Part shown: positions 1-8,711 of the stretch, piece by piece
Layout of the letters: each line of letters starts with the position of its first letter
How positions within the stretch are numbered: the first letter of the stretch is position 1
Assembly (NCBI RefSeq): GCF_004681965.1
Contig: NZ_SMLL01000003.1
Coordinates: forward strand, 186,001-250,000
Direction: 5' to 3'
DNA: 64,000 nt
Source: Ramlibacter rhizophilus
Lineage (GTDB): Bacteria > Pseudomonadota > Gammaproteobacteria > Burkholderiales > Burkholderiaceae_C
Notes under the pieces: model-generated
Databases searched by the model: none
The model's input: the letters and a program-made list of their open reading frames with translations, nothing else
What the model was told of the DNA's origin: nothing
Program-made: the position numbers and the translations under genes

Positions 1-110
1 AGCTCACCATGGGCGAGAAGATGCGCCTGCAGTTCGACAACATCGTCTCGGACACGCGCCGGACCGTACGCATGGCCACCGGTTTCGGCGCCAAGCAGCA
101 GCAGAAATGA
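1..110 (+). CDS. 3' end of an upstream gene, possibly a serine/threonine protein kinase (partial)
   Basis: An open frame runs from the left edge to a TGA at 108-110, giving the last 35 residues of a protein that ends in a Gln/Lys-rich tail (GFGAKQQQK). It stops 13 bases before the PP2C phosphatase gene on the same strand. In related Burkholderiales a Ser/Thr protein kinase commonly precedes this phosphatase and rph, so the kinase is the likely identity. That is inferred from context only, because no kinase motif lies inside the visible fragment. Confidence 0.5.
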   Translation, partial: LTMGEKMRLQFDNIVSDTRRTVRMATGFGAKQQQK

Positions 111-123
111 GCAGGGACCGGCT

Positions 124-1026
124 ATGAAGTTTTCCGTCTTCCAGGTGAGCCGCCGGGGCGGCCGCGAGAAAAACGAAGACCGCATGGGCTACTGCTACAC
201 GCGGGAGTCCGGGCTCTTCGTGCTGGCCGACGGCATGGGCGGGCATCCCGAAGGCGAGGTGGCGGCCCAGCTGGCGCTGCAGACCGTCTCGGCCCTGTTC
301 CAGCGCGAGGCGCGCCCGGTCGTGCGCCACAGCGGCGAGTTCCTGGCGGCGGCCCTCATGGCGGCGCACCAGCAGATCATCCGCTATGCGAGCGAGCGCG
401 CCATGCTCGACACGCCCCGCACCACCCTCGTGGCCGCCGTGCTGCAGCAGTCCTCGGCCACCTGGGTGCACTGCGGCGACTCGCGCCTGTACCTGGTGCG
501 CGACGGCCAGCTGCTCACGCGAACGCGCGACCACTCCTACCTGGAGCAGCACGCGGCCGGTGTCATCCGGCTGGAGCAGGTCAACCGCAACATCCTCTTC
601 ACCTGCCTGGGCTCGCCCAGCAAGCCCGTCTACGACGTGACCGGGCCGGTGTCCCTGCAGCAGGGGGACAAGCTGCTCCTGTGCTCGGACGGCCTGTGGG
701 GCAGCCTCTCCGACGCGGACATCGTGCGCCAGCTCGCGGCCAAGCCCGTCGCCGATGCCGTGCCCGACCTGGTCGAGGCGGCGCTGCGCAGCGGGGGCGC
801 CCATTCGGACAACGTGACCGTCGTCGCGCTCGAGTGGGAGACCCCGGACGCTTTCGAGTCCACGCACGGCGTTTCCACCGACAGCATCAGCGACGGCGTG
901 TTCGCCTCCACCATCCAGTCCGGCGTGCTCGACACTCCGGTGGACGACCTGGACGACGCCGCCATCGAGCGCTCCATCGCCGAGATCAACGAAGCCATCC
1001 GCCGTTCGGCCGCCCGCAAGACCTGA
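124..1026 (+). CDS. PP2C-family protein serine/threonine phosphatase
   Basis: This 300-residue soluble protein is a metal-dependent (Mn/Mg) PPM/PP2C phosphatase. It would dephosphorylate Ser/Thr residues, probably reversing the kinase thought to be encoded just upstream. The N-terminal RxxNEDR motif (about residues 14-20), the metal-binding DGMGGH motif (about 36-41) and the late CSDGLWG motif (about 188-194) are all present in family order. The catalytic domain fills about residues 1-240, and the remaining ~60 residues are an acidic low-complexity tail without a recognisable domain. The ATG start lies just after a purine-rich CAGGGA stretch and only 13 bases from the preceding stop, which suggests cotranscription. 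Substrates cannot be read from the sequence. Confidence 0.9.
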   Translation: MKFSVFQVSRRGGREKNEDRMGYCYTRESGLFVLADGMGGHPEGEVAAQLALQTVSALFQREARPVVRHSGEFLAAALMAAHQQIIRYASERAMLDTPRTTLVAAVLQQSSATWVHCGDSRLYLVRDGQLLTRTRDHSYLEQHAAGVIRLEQVNRNILFTCLGSPSKPVYDVTGPVSLQQGDKLLLCSDGLWGSLSDADIVRQLAAKPVADAVPDLVEAALRSGGAHSDNVTVVALEWETPDAFESTHGVSTDSISDGVFASTIQSGVLDTPVDDLDDAAIERSIAEINEAIRRSAARKT

Positions 1027-1188
1027 AGAAGGCGCGAATGAATCGACTGCGCGATCCGATCTGACGCCTGCGCTTCTCGCCGTACCCGTGTACGGCTGCG
1101 ATGCTCCGCGTCACTTCGGGCCGCTCGCTACGATTCCTTCACACCTTCTTCGACGTCAGTCGCGTTCCACTCTTCCCGATTGCCATCC

Positions 1189-1926
1189 ATGCGCCCCCAC
1201 GACCGTTCTCCCGACCAGCTCCGTCCCGTGCGCATCACGCGCGGCTTCACCATCCATGCGGAAGGCTCGGTGCTGATCGAGTTCGGTGACACCCGCGTGC
1301 TGTGCACCGCCTCGGTGGAGGAGAAAGTCCCGCCGCACAAGCGGGGCAGCGGCGAGGGCTGGGTCACGGCCGAATACGGCATGCTTCCGCGCGCCACGCA
1401 CACCCGGGGTGACCGCGAGGCGGCGCGTGGCAAGCAGAGCGGGCGCACGCAGGAGATCCAGCGCCTCATCGGCCGGTCGCTTCGGGCCGTGTTCGACCTC
1501 AAGCGGCTCGGCGAGCGCACCCTCACCATCGACTGCGATGTGCTGCAGGCCGACGGCGGCACCCGCACGGCCGCCATCACCGGCGCCTTCGTCGCCGCGC
1601 AGGACGCGGTCTCCCTGCTCGTGGCCCGCGGCAAGCTCGCGGCTTCCCCGATCACCGGGCCGGTCGCCGCGGTGTCCGTCGGCATCGTCGAGGGCCAGCC
1701 GCTGCTGGACCTGGAATACGTCGAGGACGTGGCCTGCGACACCGACATGAACGTCGTCATGACGGGCGCCGGCCACTACGTGGAAGTGCAGGGCACGGCC
1801 GAGGGCGTGGCCTTCACGCGCGCCGAGATGGACGAGCTCCTGCGCCTGGCCGAGAAAGGCATCGCCGAGCTCGTCGGCCTGCAGCAGCGGGCCCTGGCGC
1901 AGCCGCTCGAGCGCCGCGCGGCGTGA
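1189..1926 (+). CDS. rph: Ribonuclease PH
   Basis: RNase PH is a phosphate-dependent 3'-5' exoribonuclease that trims tRNA 3' ends and acts as a hexamer. The 245-residue product carries the family N-terminus ([11 protein letters not shown], then [14 protein letters not shown]), the central [19 protein letters not shown]-like block seen here as [16 protein letters not shown], and the [19 protein letters not shown] signature, so all parts of the active site are there. The ATG at 1189 gives the usual family start; an in-frame TTG at 1180 is less likely. The stop overlaps the GTG of rdgB by 4 bases, so the two are translationally coupled, as is common in Burkholderiales. Confidence 0.96.
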   Translation: MRPHDRSPDQLRPVRITRGFTIHAEGSVLIEFGDTRVLCTASVEEKVPPHKRGSGEGWVTAEYGMLPRATHTRGDREAARGKQSGRTQEIQRLIGRSLRAVFDLKRLGERTLTIDCDVLQADGGTRTAAITGAFVAAQDAVSLLVARGKLAASPITGPVAAVSVGIVEGQPLLDLEYVEDVACDTDMNVVMTGAGHYVEVQGTAEGVAFTRAEMDELLRLAEKGIAELVGLQQRALAQPLERRAA

Positions 1927-2549
1927 ACGTTTCCGACATGCCCCCGCAGCTCGTCCTGGCCTCCAACAACCGCGGCAAGCTGGCCGAGCTGCAGGCCATG
2001 CTCGCGCCCCTGGGCGTGCGCCTGGTCTGCCAGGCCGAGCTGGGCATCGGCGAGGCCGAGGAGCCGCACCGCACCTTCGTCGAAAACGCGCTGGCCAAGG
2101 CACGCCATGCCGCGCGCGAGAGCGGCCTGCCGGCGCTGGCCGACGACGCGGGCCTGTGCGTGGACGCCTTCGGCGGCCTGCCGGGCGTGGACACCGCCTT
2201 CTATGCCACGCAGTTCGGGCTTCCCAAGGGCGACGATCACAACGTGCAGGCGCTCCTTGAGCAGATGCGCGGCGTCGGGAATCGCCGCGCCGCCCTGGTC
2301 AGCACGCTGGTCGCGATGCGCAGCCCCGAGGACCCGGAGCCCTTGATCGCGGTGGGCCGCGCGGTCGGCGAGATCACGCGCGAGCCGATGGGCGAGCACG
2401 GCTTCGGCTTCGACCCGGTCATGTTCATCCCCGCCTTCGGCAAGACCTTCGCGCAGCTGCCCCCGGAAGTGAAGAACGCGCACAGCCACCGCGGCCAGGC
2501 GGCGCGCCAGATGGTGCAGCTGATGAAGGAACGCTGGGGCGCGGCATGA
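1923..2549 (+). CDS. rdgB: XTP/dITP diphosphohydrolase (RdgB/HAM1)
   Basis: This enzyme hydrolyses non-canonical purine nucleoside triphosphates (dITP, XTP) to monophosphates, keeping them out of DNA and RNA. The product has the substrate-binding [13 protein letters not shown]-terminus (family pattern T/SxNxxK), the [15 protein letters not shown] metal/catalytic block near residues 72-86, and the C-terminal GFGFDPVMF and SHRGQA motifs. Its 208 residues match the family length. The GTG at 1923 overlaps the rph stop (GTGA); an ATG at 1938 would give [11 protein letters not shown] and is an equally reasonable start. The TGA overlaps the ATG of hemW by 4 bases. Confidence 0.95.
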   Translation: MNVSDMPPQLVLASNNRGKLAELQAMLAPLGVRLVCQAELGIGEAEEPHRTFVENALAKARHAARESGLPALADDAGLCVDAFGGLPGVDTAFYATQFGLPKGDDHNVQALLEQMRGVGNRRAALVSTLVAMRSPEDPEPLIAVGRAVGEITREPMGEHGFGFDPVMFIPAFGKTFAQLPPEVKNAHSHRGQAARQMVQLMKERWGAA

Positions 2550-3730
2550 GCGATCTCGCGCACCACCTGCGTCCGGGCACGCTGCAGCTGGGCGCGCTGC
2601 CGCCCCTGTCGCTCTACGTGCACCTGCCCTGGTGCATCCGCAAGTGCCCCTACTGCGACTTCAACTCGCACGAAGTCAGATCGGGCGAGCTGCCCGAGCA
2701 GCGCTACCTCGATGCCCTGGTGGCCGACCTGGAGCATTCGCTGCCGCTGGTCTGGGGCCGTGGCGTGCACAGCATCTTCATCGGCGGCGGAACGCCCAGC
2801 CTCTTCTCGCCGCAGGGCATCGACCGCCTGCTGGGCGACATCCGCGCGCGCCTGAAGCTCGAAGCCGATTGCGAGATCACCCTGGAGGCCAACCCCGGCA
2901 CCTTCGAGAAGGAGCGCTTCCGCGCCTTCCGCGACGCCGGGGTGACGCGCCTGTCCGTCGGCGTGCAGAGCTTCGACGACGCGCAGCTCAAGGCCATCGG
3001 CCGCGTGCACGACCGCGCCCAGGCCCTGGCCGCCTGCGAGGAGGCGCAGCTCGCCTTCGACACCTTCAACATCGACCTGATGTACGCCCTTCCGGGCCAG
3101 ACGCTGGCGCAGCTGGAGGAAGACCTCACCCAGGCCCTGGCCCTGCTGCCGCCGCACCTGTCCATCTACCACCTCACGCTGGAGCCCAACACGGCCTTCG
3201 CCAAGTACCCGCCGGTGCTGCCGCCGGAGGACACGGCCTACGCCATGCTGGACCGCATCACCGAGGTCACTGAGGCGGCGGGCCTGGCGCGCTACGAGGT
3301 CTCCGCCTATGCCAGGCCGGGCCATCGCTGCTGGCACAACCTCAACTACTGGCGCTTCGGCGACTACCTGGGCATCGGCGCCGGCGCGCACGGCAAGCTC
3401 AGCTTCCCCCACCGCGTGCTGCGGCAGGTGCGCTATCGCGAGCCGCGCCTGTACATGGACAAGGCCCTGGCGGGCACGCCGGTCACGCAGGAGCACGAAG
3501 TCACGCGGGCCGACCTGCCCTTCGAATTCATGCTCGGCGCCCTGCGCCTGAAGGAGGGCTTCGCGCTGCGCGAGTTCGCCGAGCGCACGGGCCTGCCCCT
3601 GTCGGCCATCGAACCGGCGCTCGCCGAAGCCGAGCGCAAGGGTTTGGTCACGCGCACGCTGGACCACGTGCAGCCGACGGTCAGGGGCTTCGACTTCTTG
3701 AGCGACCTGCAGGGGTTGTTTCTTCCCTAG
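2546..3730 (+). CDS. hemW: Radical SAM heme chaperone HemW
   Basis: HemW is a cytoplasmic radical-SAM-family heme chaperone, formerly annotated as oxygen-independent coproporphyrinogen oxidase. The CIRKCPYCDF motif near residues 31-40 is the CxxxCxxC cluster site with the extra aromatic/Cys spacing typical of HemW. The GGGTPSLF, EANPGTFE and GVQSFDD blocks of the radical-SAM barrel follow, and the C-terminal HemN-like domain holds HNLNYWRFGDYLGIGAGAHGK. The length is 394 residues. It starts on an ATGA overlap with rdgB and ends the housekeeping run rph-rdgB-hemW. HemN proper has extra N-terminal residues and is longer, so HemW is the better call. Confidence 0.94.
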   Translation: MSDLAHHLRPGTLQLGALPPLSLYVHLPWCIRKCPYCDFNSHEVRSGELPEQRYLDALVADLEHSLPLVWGRGVHSIFIGGGTPSLFSPQGIDRLLGDIRARLKLEADCEITLEANPGTFEKERFRAFRDAGVTRLSVGVQSFDDAQLKAIGRVHDRAQALAACEEAQLAFDTFNIDLMYALPGQTLAQLEEDLTQALALLPPHLSIYHLTLEPNTAFAKYPPVLPPEDTAYAMLDRITEVTEAAGLARYEVSAYARPGHRCWHNLNYWRFGDYLGIGAGAHGKLSFPHRVLRQVRYREPRLYMDKALAGTPVTQEHEVTRADLPFEFMLGALRLKEGFALREFAERTGLPLSAIEPALAEAERKGLVTRTLDHVQPTVRGFDFLSDLQGLFLP

Positions 3731-3750
3731 GGCCGATGTGCTCGAAGCCA

Positions 3751-3773
3751 CTCCCTCCCCCTCTGGGGGAGGG
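3751..3773. repeat. Half copy of the GC-rich double-hairpin repeat (family R1)
   Basis: A near-perfect hairpin of CTCCCTCCCCC / TGGGGGAGGG form lies just after hemW. It matches one arm of the ~105-bp repeats found at 26566, 28297, 30322, 34512 and 53640. No T-run follows, so it is not a classic intrinsic terminator, although it could stall polymerase after hemW. Confidence 0.7.
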
Positions 3774-3824
3774 TGGCTGCGCGCGGTATTCGGCCGCGTG
3801 ATTCGGCCCGCTTAGAATCCCCTT

Positions 3825-4030
3825 CGTTGGTGCTCGCGTTCCCGGCCTTGCCGGCTCGCAGTTCAACGGGAAGCAGGAGGGTCCCGTCCACCCGGACCGC
3901 CTAACCTGCGCTGCCCCCGCAACGGTAAGCAGACGAGCCCCGCTCGGTCTTCGGCTCCCAGCCACTGGACGCGACCGCGTCCGGGAAGGCGCCCGAAGGC
4001 AGGTCTGCCAGCCCGGATACCGGCCAACGA
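3825..4030 (+). promoter_or_regulatory. Cobalamin (AdoCbl) riboswitch
   Basis: The leader of btuB shows the conserved blocks of the cobalamin riboswitch in order: a TTGGTGCTCG-type P1/P2 start (3827), AACGGGAAGCAGG (near 3865), CTGCGCTGCCCCCGCAACG with GGTAAGCAG (3905-3931; the B12 box core), GCCACTGG (3961), GGGAAGGC (3982) and AGCCCGGATACCGGCC (4010-4025). By family knowledge, binding of adenosylcobalamin represses expression of the downstream genes. The ~80 bases between the aptamer and the btuB ATG form the expression platform. The stop-free B12 operon 4114-10751 lies directly downstream, so the riboswitch probably controls all of it. Confidence 0.95.
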
Positions 4031-4113
4031 CGTGGCCCGGCGAGAAGCCGGTGCCGTGACGCCCATGCGCTGCCGGGGAAGGTGGCGCCGGCACCTGTCC
4101 CTACCTTCACGTC

Positions 4114-5967
4114 ATGACGTTTTCCTCGCGCACCCGCTGGCTCGGCGCCTCGCTGCCCCTGCTCGCCTCCACGCTGGCCCTGGCCCAGGCCCCGTCCCTC
4201 ACGGCATCGACGACGCCCACCCTGGCACCGGTGGTGGTCACCGCGACCCGCACCGAGCAGCCGCTCACCGACGTGGTGGCCGACGTCACGCTCATCGATC
4301 GCGAGCAGATCGAGCGCAGCGGCGCCACCGGCCTGGCCGACCTGCTCGGGCGCGTGCCGGGCATCGGCTTCGCACGCAACGGCGGCGTCGCCGGCACCAC
4401 CAGCCTCTACCTGCGCGGCGCCGAGACCCGCTTCACGCCGCTCTTCGTCGATGGCGTGCGGGTCGATTCGCAGGCCACCGGCGGCGCGAGCTGGAACGCC
4501 ATCCCGCTGTCGCAGATCGAGCGCATCGAGGTCGTCCGCGGCCCGGCCGCGGCGGTGTACGGCAGTGATGCCATCGCGGGCGTCATCCAGGTGTTCACGC
4601 GGCGCGGGCAGGGCGAGCCCTTCACGCCCTCGGTGACCGTCGGGGCCGGCAGCGACCGCCTGCGCAAGGCCGATGCGAGCCTGCGCGGCAGCCAGGGCGC
4701 CTTCGACTACTCGCTGGGCATCAGCCGCGAGACCAGCGCCGGCTTCAACGCCCAGCCCGCGGCCAACCCCGACCGCGACGGCTACGACAGCACGGCCGGC
4801 TCGGCCAGCCTGGGCTGGCGCCTGCTGCCCGGCCACCGCGTCGAGGCCACCGCGCTGGCCAACGCGCTGGACGCCCGGTACGACGGCTTCGCGTCTTCCT
4901 TCGACGACTGGAGCCGGCAGGACCTGCGCACCCTCGGCCTGGCCTGGAACGCACAATGGACGGACCGCTACAGCACGCGGCTGGCCGCGACCCGCGGCAC
5001 CGAGCGCTATGAGACCGACCCCTCGCCCTACCTCACCGAAACGCGCGTGAACAGTGTCCTGCTCCACAACGAGTGGCGCCAGGGGGCGCATCGCTTCTCG
5101 CTGGACCTGGAGCGGCGCGAGGACCGGCTGGAGAACGCCACCACCGCGCCCACCGACACGCAGCGCACGCAGGACGGCCTCGCCCTGGGCTGGGGATGGC
5201 GGGCGGGGGACCACGCGCTGCAGCTCAACGCGCGCCACGACTACGACAGCGAGTTCGGCGGCCAGAGCACCGGCAGCATCGCCTGGGCCTGGCAGTTCCT
5301 GCCGCGATGGGGCCTCACCGCCTCGGCCGGCACGGCCTACCGCGCGCCCACGCTGTACCAGCGCTTCAGCCTCTACGGCATCCCCACCCTGCGGCCCGAG
5401 GTGGCCAACAACCGCGAGCTGGGGCTGAAGTACCGGGCCGATGGCGCGAGCTTCAGCGTGGTGGGTTACCGCAACCGCGTCGCGGACCTCATCACCTTCC
5501 AGCCCGGCCCCGGCGCCTGTGCGGCGGGCTCCGGACCGTTCGCGGGCTGCTATGCGAATACGGGACGCGCGCGCCTGGCCGGCCTGACCTTCGCGGGCGA
5601 GTGGCGCGCTGCCTGGGCGAGCCTGCGCGGTTCGCTGGACCTGCAGGAGCCCACCGATGCGAGCACCGGCCAGCTCCTGCCGCGCCGCCCGCGCCGCATG
5701 GCCACCCTGGCCGCCGACACGCGCGCGGCCGGCTGGACGCTGGGCACCGAGCTGCAGCTGGTGGACGAGCGCTTCAACGACGCCGCCAACACGCAGCGCC
5801 TGGGCGGCTACGGCCTGGTCAATCTCTGGGCCACGCGCGCCATCGCGCCGCAGTGGAAGCTGCTCGCGCGCATCGACAACCTCGCGGACAAGGACTACCA
5901 GACCGCGCGCGGCTATGCCACGGCAGGCCGGGGTGTCTTCGTCTCGCTGCAGTGGGAGCCTCGCTGA
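4114..5967 (+). CDS. btuB: TonB-dependent vitamin B12 outer-membrane receptor BtuB
   Basis: The product is a 617-residue outer-membrane TonB-dependent transporter for cobalamin. An N-terminal signal peptide (hydrophobic LGASLPLLASTLALAQA, cleaved near residue 24) is followed by a TonB-box-like PVVVTATR near residues 38-45. The plug domain holds the LADLLGRVPGI and VVRGPAAAVYGSDAIAGVI signatures, and a C-terminal beta-barrel ends in GVFVSLQWEPR with no terminal aromatic residue. The B12 riboswitch upstream and the btuFCD genes behind it identify the substrate as a corrinoid. BtuF starts 3 bases after the stop. Confidence 0.94.
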   Translation: MTFSSRTRWLGASLPLLASTLALAQAPSLTASTTPTLAPVVVTATRTEQPLTDVVADVTLIDREQIERSGATGLADLLGRVPGIGFARNGGVAGTTSLYLRGAETRFTPLFVDGVRVDSQATGGASWNAIPLSQIERIEVVRGPAAAVYGSDAIAGVIQVFTRRGQGEPFTPSVTVGAGSDRLRKADASLRGSQGAFDYSLGISRETSAGFNAQPAANPDRDGYDSTAGSASLGWRLLPGHRVEATALANALDARYDGFASSFDDWSRQDLRTLGLAWNAQWTDRYSTRLAATRGTERYETDPSPYLTETRVNSVLLHNEWRQGAHRFSLDLERREDRLENATTAPTDTQRTQDGLALGWGWRAGDHALQLNARHDYDSEFGGQSTGSIAWAWQFLPRWGLTASAGTAYRAPTLYQRFSLYGIPTLRPEVANNRELGLKYRADGASFSVVGYRNRVADLITFQPGPGACAAGSGPFAGCYANTGRARLAGLTFAGEWRAAWASLRGSLDLQEPTDASTGQLLPRRPRRMATLAADTRAAGWTLGTELQLVDERFNDAANTQRLGGYGLVNLWATRAIAPQWKLLARIDNLADKDYQTARGYATAGRGVFVSLQWEPR

Positions 5968-5970
5968 GCG

Positions 5971-6888
5971 ATGGCCTGCAGCGCGTCCGCCGCCGCCCTC
6001 CCAGGGCGCCCGTGCCGGGCGGCCGGGCGCGCGCTGCTGCTCCTGCTCTTCGCCTGCCTCGCGCCCCTGGCGTGGGCCGCGCCGGTGCAGGTCAGCGACG
6101 ACCGCGGCCGCGTGCTGCGCTGGGACGAGCCGCCGCGGCGCATCGTGAGCCTGCTGCCGTCCCTCACGGAATCGCTGTGCGCGCTGGGTGAGTGCGCGCG
6201 GCTGGTGGGCGTGGACCGCTATTCCAACTGGCCGGCCGCGGTGCAGGCCCTGCCGCGCCTGGGAGGCGGCATCGACCCGCAGGTCGAAGCCGTGCTGGCC
6301 CTGCGGCCCGACGCCGTGCTGCTGGCGCAGTCCTCGCAGGCCGTGCAGCGGCTCGAAGCCCTGGGCCTGAAGGTGGTGGTGCTGGAGCCGCGCACCCACG
6401 CCGACGCGCGGCGCGTGCTCGCCACGCTGGCGCAGCTGGCCGGCCGGCCGGTGCAGGATGCCGAGCGCCTCTGGCAGGCCATCGAGTCCGAGGTGGACGC
6501 GGCGGCACGCTCGCTGCCGCCCGGGGCGCGGCGTGCGCGCGTGTACTTCGAGGCCAGTCGCGGTCCGTATGGGGCTGGACCGCCTTCGTTCATCGGCGAG
6601 ACCCTCGCCCGCCTGGGCGTGCGCAACGTGCTGCCGGCCGCGCTCGGGCCTTTCCCGCGCCTGAACCCCGAGTACGTGGTGCGGGCCGATCCGGACGTGA
6701 TCATGATCGGCCGCCGCAATGCCGAGGGCCTGGCCCAGCGCCCGGGCTGGGCGGGCATGCGCGCGCTGCGCGAGCAGCGCCTGTGCGTCTTCGACGACGA
6801 CCAGGCCGACCTGCTGGTGCGCCCCGGGCCGCGCCTGGGCGAAGCCGCGGCCACCATGGCGCGCTGCCTCAGGGACAAGGCGCCGTGA
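5971..6888 (+). CDS. btuF: Periplasmic cobalamin-binding protein BtuF
   Basis: This 305-residue protein has a signal peptide (GRALLLLLFACLAPLAWA) and a type III (helical-backbone) periplasmic binding fold. The hallmark RIVSLLPSLTESLCALG block starts near residue 53 and is followed by a VGVDRYSNWP segment, the typical BtuF/FhuD N-lobe. It would carry cobalamin from BtuB to the BtuCD permease. A helical-backbone siderophore-binding protein would look similar, but the riboswitch and the neighbouring cobQ favour corrinoids. The gene sits 3 bases after btuB and overlaps btuC by 4 bases. Confidence 0.9.
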   Translation: MACSASAAALPGRPCRAAGRALLLLLFACLAPLAWAAPVQVSDDRGRVLRWDEPPRRIVSLLPSLTESLCALGECARLVGVDRYSNWPAAVQALPRLGGGIDPQVEAVLALRPDAVLLAQSSQAVQRLEALGLKVVVLEPRTHADARRVLATLAQLAGRPVQDAERLWQAIESEVDAAARSLPPGARRARVYFEASRGPYGAGPPSFIGETLARLGVRNVLPAALGPFPRLNPEYVVRADPDVIMIGRRNAEGLAQRPGWAGMRALREQRLCVFDDDQADLLVRPGPRLGEAAATMARCLRDKAP

Positions 6889-7883
6889 GCCCCGGCGCAC
6901 GCCCCGGGCCGGCGATCGGCCTGGCCCTCGCGCTGGTCGTGGCGGCAGCGGTCATCGCGGCCCTGAGCCTGGGGGTCGGCAGCACCGGCGTGGAATCCGC
7001 GTGGCACATGCTGGACGACCCGGTGGCCGCGCGCATCGTCTGGGACATCCGCGCGCCGCGCACGCTCGGCGCCTTCGCCGCGGGGGGCCTGCTGGGCCTG
7101 GCGGGCGCGGTGGCCCAGGGGCTGTTCCGCAACCCGCTGGCGGACCCCTTTCTCCTCGGCAGCGCCTCGGGCGCCTCGCTGGGCGTCGCGCTGGCGCTGG
7201 CCGCACTCGGCCTGTCGCCCCTGGCCACCCAATGGGCGGTGCGCCTGGGGCTCACGGGCGCGGCCTTCCTCGGCGCCGTGGCGGCCGTGATGTTCACGCT
7301 GGCCCTGGCGCGCGGCGTGCAGCAGACCCTGCGCCTCCTGCTGGCCGGCGTGGTGGTGGGCGTGGTGCTGGGATCGCTCACCTCGCTGGTCACCCTGGCC
7401 GTGCCGCAGACGCTGCAGGCCATGCAGGGCTTCATGCTGGGCTCCACCGCCTTCGTGGGCTGGGCGGCCTGCGCGCTCATGCTGGCCGTGGGCCTGGGCT
7501 GCCTGCTGCTGGCGCTGGGCCTGTCGCGCGTGCTCGACGGCCTGGCCCTGGGCGAGGCCACGGCCCTCAGCCTGGGCCTGCCGCTCACGCCGCTGCGCGC
7601 GGCGCTGGTGGCGGTGCTGGCGCTGGCCACGGGCACGGCAGTGGCGCAGACTGGCCTCATCGCCTTCGTCGGTCTGGCCGCGCCGCACCTGGTGCGCGGG
7701 CTGGTCAAGACCCGGCATGCGCCGCTGCTGGTCCTGGCCAGCCTCATGGGCGGCGTGCTGCTGATGTTGGCCGACCTGCTCGCCCGCGGCCTGCTCGCGC
7801 CGCAGGAGCTGCCGGTGGGCGTGCTCACGGCCCTCCTCGGGGGCGCCTACCTGCTGTGGCTCATGCGGGGGCGCATGGAATGA
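6885..7883 (+). CDS. btuC: Cobalamin ABC transporter permease BtuC
   Basis: This is a FecCD/BtuC-family inner-membrane permease of about 332 residues with roughly 9-10 hydrophobic segments. The family block LGAFAAGGLLGLAGAVAQGL followed by NPLADPFLLGSASGASLG is present in the first third, and the cytoplasmic coupling region holds FVGLAAPHLVRGL. The GTG at 6885 overlaps the btuF stop (GTGA). A longer upstream reading in this frame exists but would overlap btuF entirely, so it is rejected. The ATP-binding subunit overlaps the 3' end by 4 bases. Confidence 0.93.
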   Translation: MSPGARPGPAIGLALALVVAAAVIAALSLGVGSTGVESAWHMLDDPVAARIVWDIRAPRTLGAFAAGGLLGLAGAVAQGLFRNPLADPFLLGSASGASLGVALALAALGLSPLATQWAVRLGLTGAAFLGAVAAVMFTLALARGVQQTLRLLLAGVVVGVVLGSLTSLVTLAVPQTLQAMQGFMLGSTAFVGWAACALMLAVGLGCLLLALGLSRVLDGLALGEATALSLGLPLTPLRAALVAVLALATGTAVAQTGLIAFVGLAAPHLVRGLVKTRHAPLLVLASLMGGVLLMLADLLARGLLAPQELPVGVLTALLGGAYLLWLMRGRME

Positions 7884-8671
7884 GCGAGGGCCGTTCAGTG
7901 GGCACGGCGGCCTTGCAGGTCAGCGGCCTGCGGGTGTCCCTGGGCGCGCGCGAGGTGCTGCACGGCGTCGACCTCGCCTTCGCCGCCGGACGCTGGACCG
8001 GCGTCGTCGGCCCGAACGGCGCGGGCAAGTCCACCTTGCTCAAGGCCTGTGCCGGTCTGCTGGCCTGCGAGGGCGAGGTCCGCCTGCTGGGCCGGCCGCT
8101 GCGCGAGCTCGCGGGACGCGAGCGTGCGCGCACCCTGGCCTGGCTGGCGCAGGGCGGGGCGGGGCAGGGCGGCGCCGACGACCTCACGGCCTACGACGTG
8201 GTCCTGCTCGGCCGCCTCCCCCACCAGGACTGGCTCGCCGCCCCGAGCGCGCGCGACCACCAGGCCGCGGAAGAAGCGCTGCGCCAGACGCAGGCCTGGG
8301 ACTGGCGCGGCCGCACGCTCGGCTCGCTCTCGGGCGGCGAACGCCAGCGCGTGCTGCTGGCCCGGCTGCTCGCGGTGCAGGCGCCGGTCATGCTCATGGA
8401 CGAGCCGCTCGCCAACCTCGACGCGCCGCACCAGTCCGACTGGCTGGCCCTGGTGCGGGGGCTGGTCGCACAGGGCCGCACGGTGGTGAGCGTGCTGCAC
8501 GAGCTCACGTTCGCGCTGCAGGCGGATGACCTCGTCCTGATCGACGCCGGCCGCGTGCGCCATGCCGGGCTCGCGCAGGAGGCGGCCGCGCACCGCGCCC
8601 TGGAGGACGTCTTCCAGCAGCGCATCAGCATCCGGCGCGTCGAGGCGCAGTGGGTGGCGCTGCCGCGATGA
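7880..8671 (+). CDS. btuD: Cobalamin ABC transporter ATP-binding protein BtuD
   Basis: This ABC ATPase of 263 residues belongs to the iron/B12 (FepC/BtuD) group. It has Walker A GPNGAGKST near residues 44-52, a Q-loop (WLAQGG), the LSGGERQRVLLARLL signature, Walker B VMLMDEPLANLD and a switch His (SVLHELTF). It would power BtuC-mediated cobalamin import. The ATG at 7880 overlaps the btuC stop (ATGA). About 40 bases separate it from cobQ. Confidence 0.93.
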   Translation: MSEGRSVGTAALQVSGLRVSLGAREVLHGVDLAFAAGRWTGVVGPNGAGKSTLLKACAGLLACEGEVRLLGRPLRELAGRERARTLAWLAQGGAGQGGADDLTAYDVVLLGRLPHQDWLAAPSARDHQAAEEALRQTQAWDWRGRTLGSLSGGERQRVLLARLLAVQAPVMLMDEPLANLDAPHQSDWLALVRGLVAQGRTVVSVLHELTFALQADDLVLIDAGRVRHAGLAQEAAAHRALEDVFQQRISIRRVEAQWVALPR

Positions 8672-8711
8672 CGCAAGATGGCGGCATGTCCGAAGCTTGT
8701 GTGAGCCCGTC

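Noticed and set aside
1180-1188. TTG start for rph giving three extra residues
   Set aside because: The ATG at 1189 begins the family N-terminus, so the extension is unnecessary.
3901-6900. A 999-codon minus-strand open frame over btuB and btuF
   Set aside because: Arg/Ala/Gly-rich shadow translation with no motif, opposite to well-supported genes and across a riboswitch.
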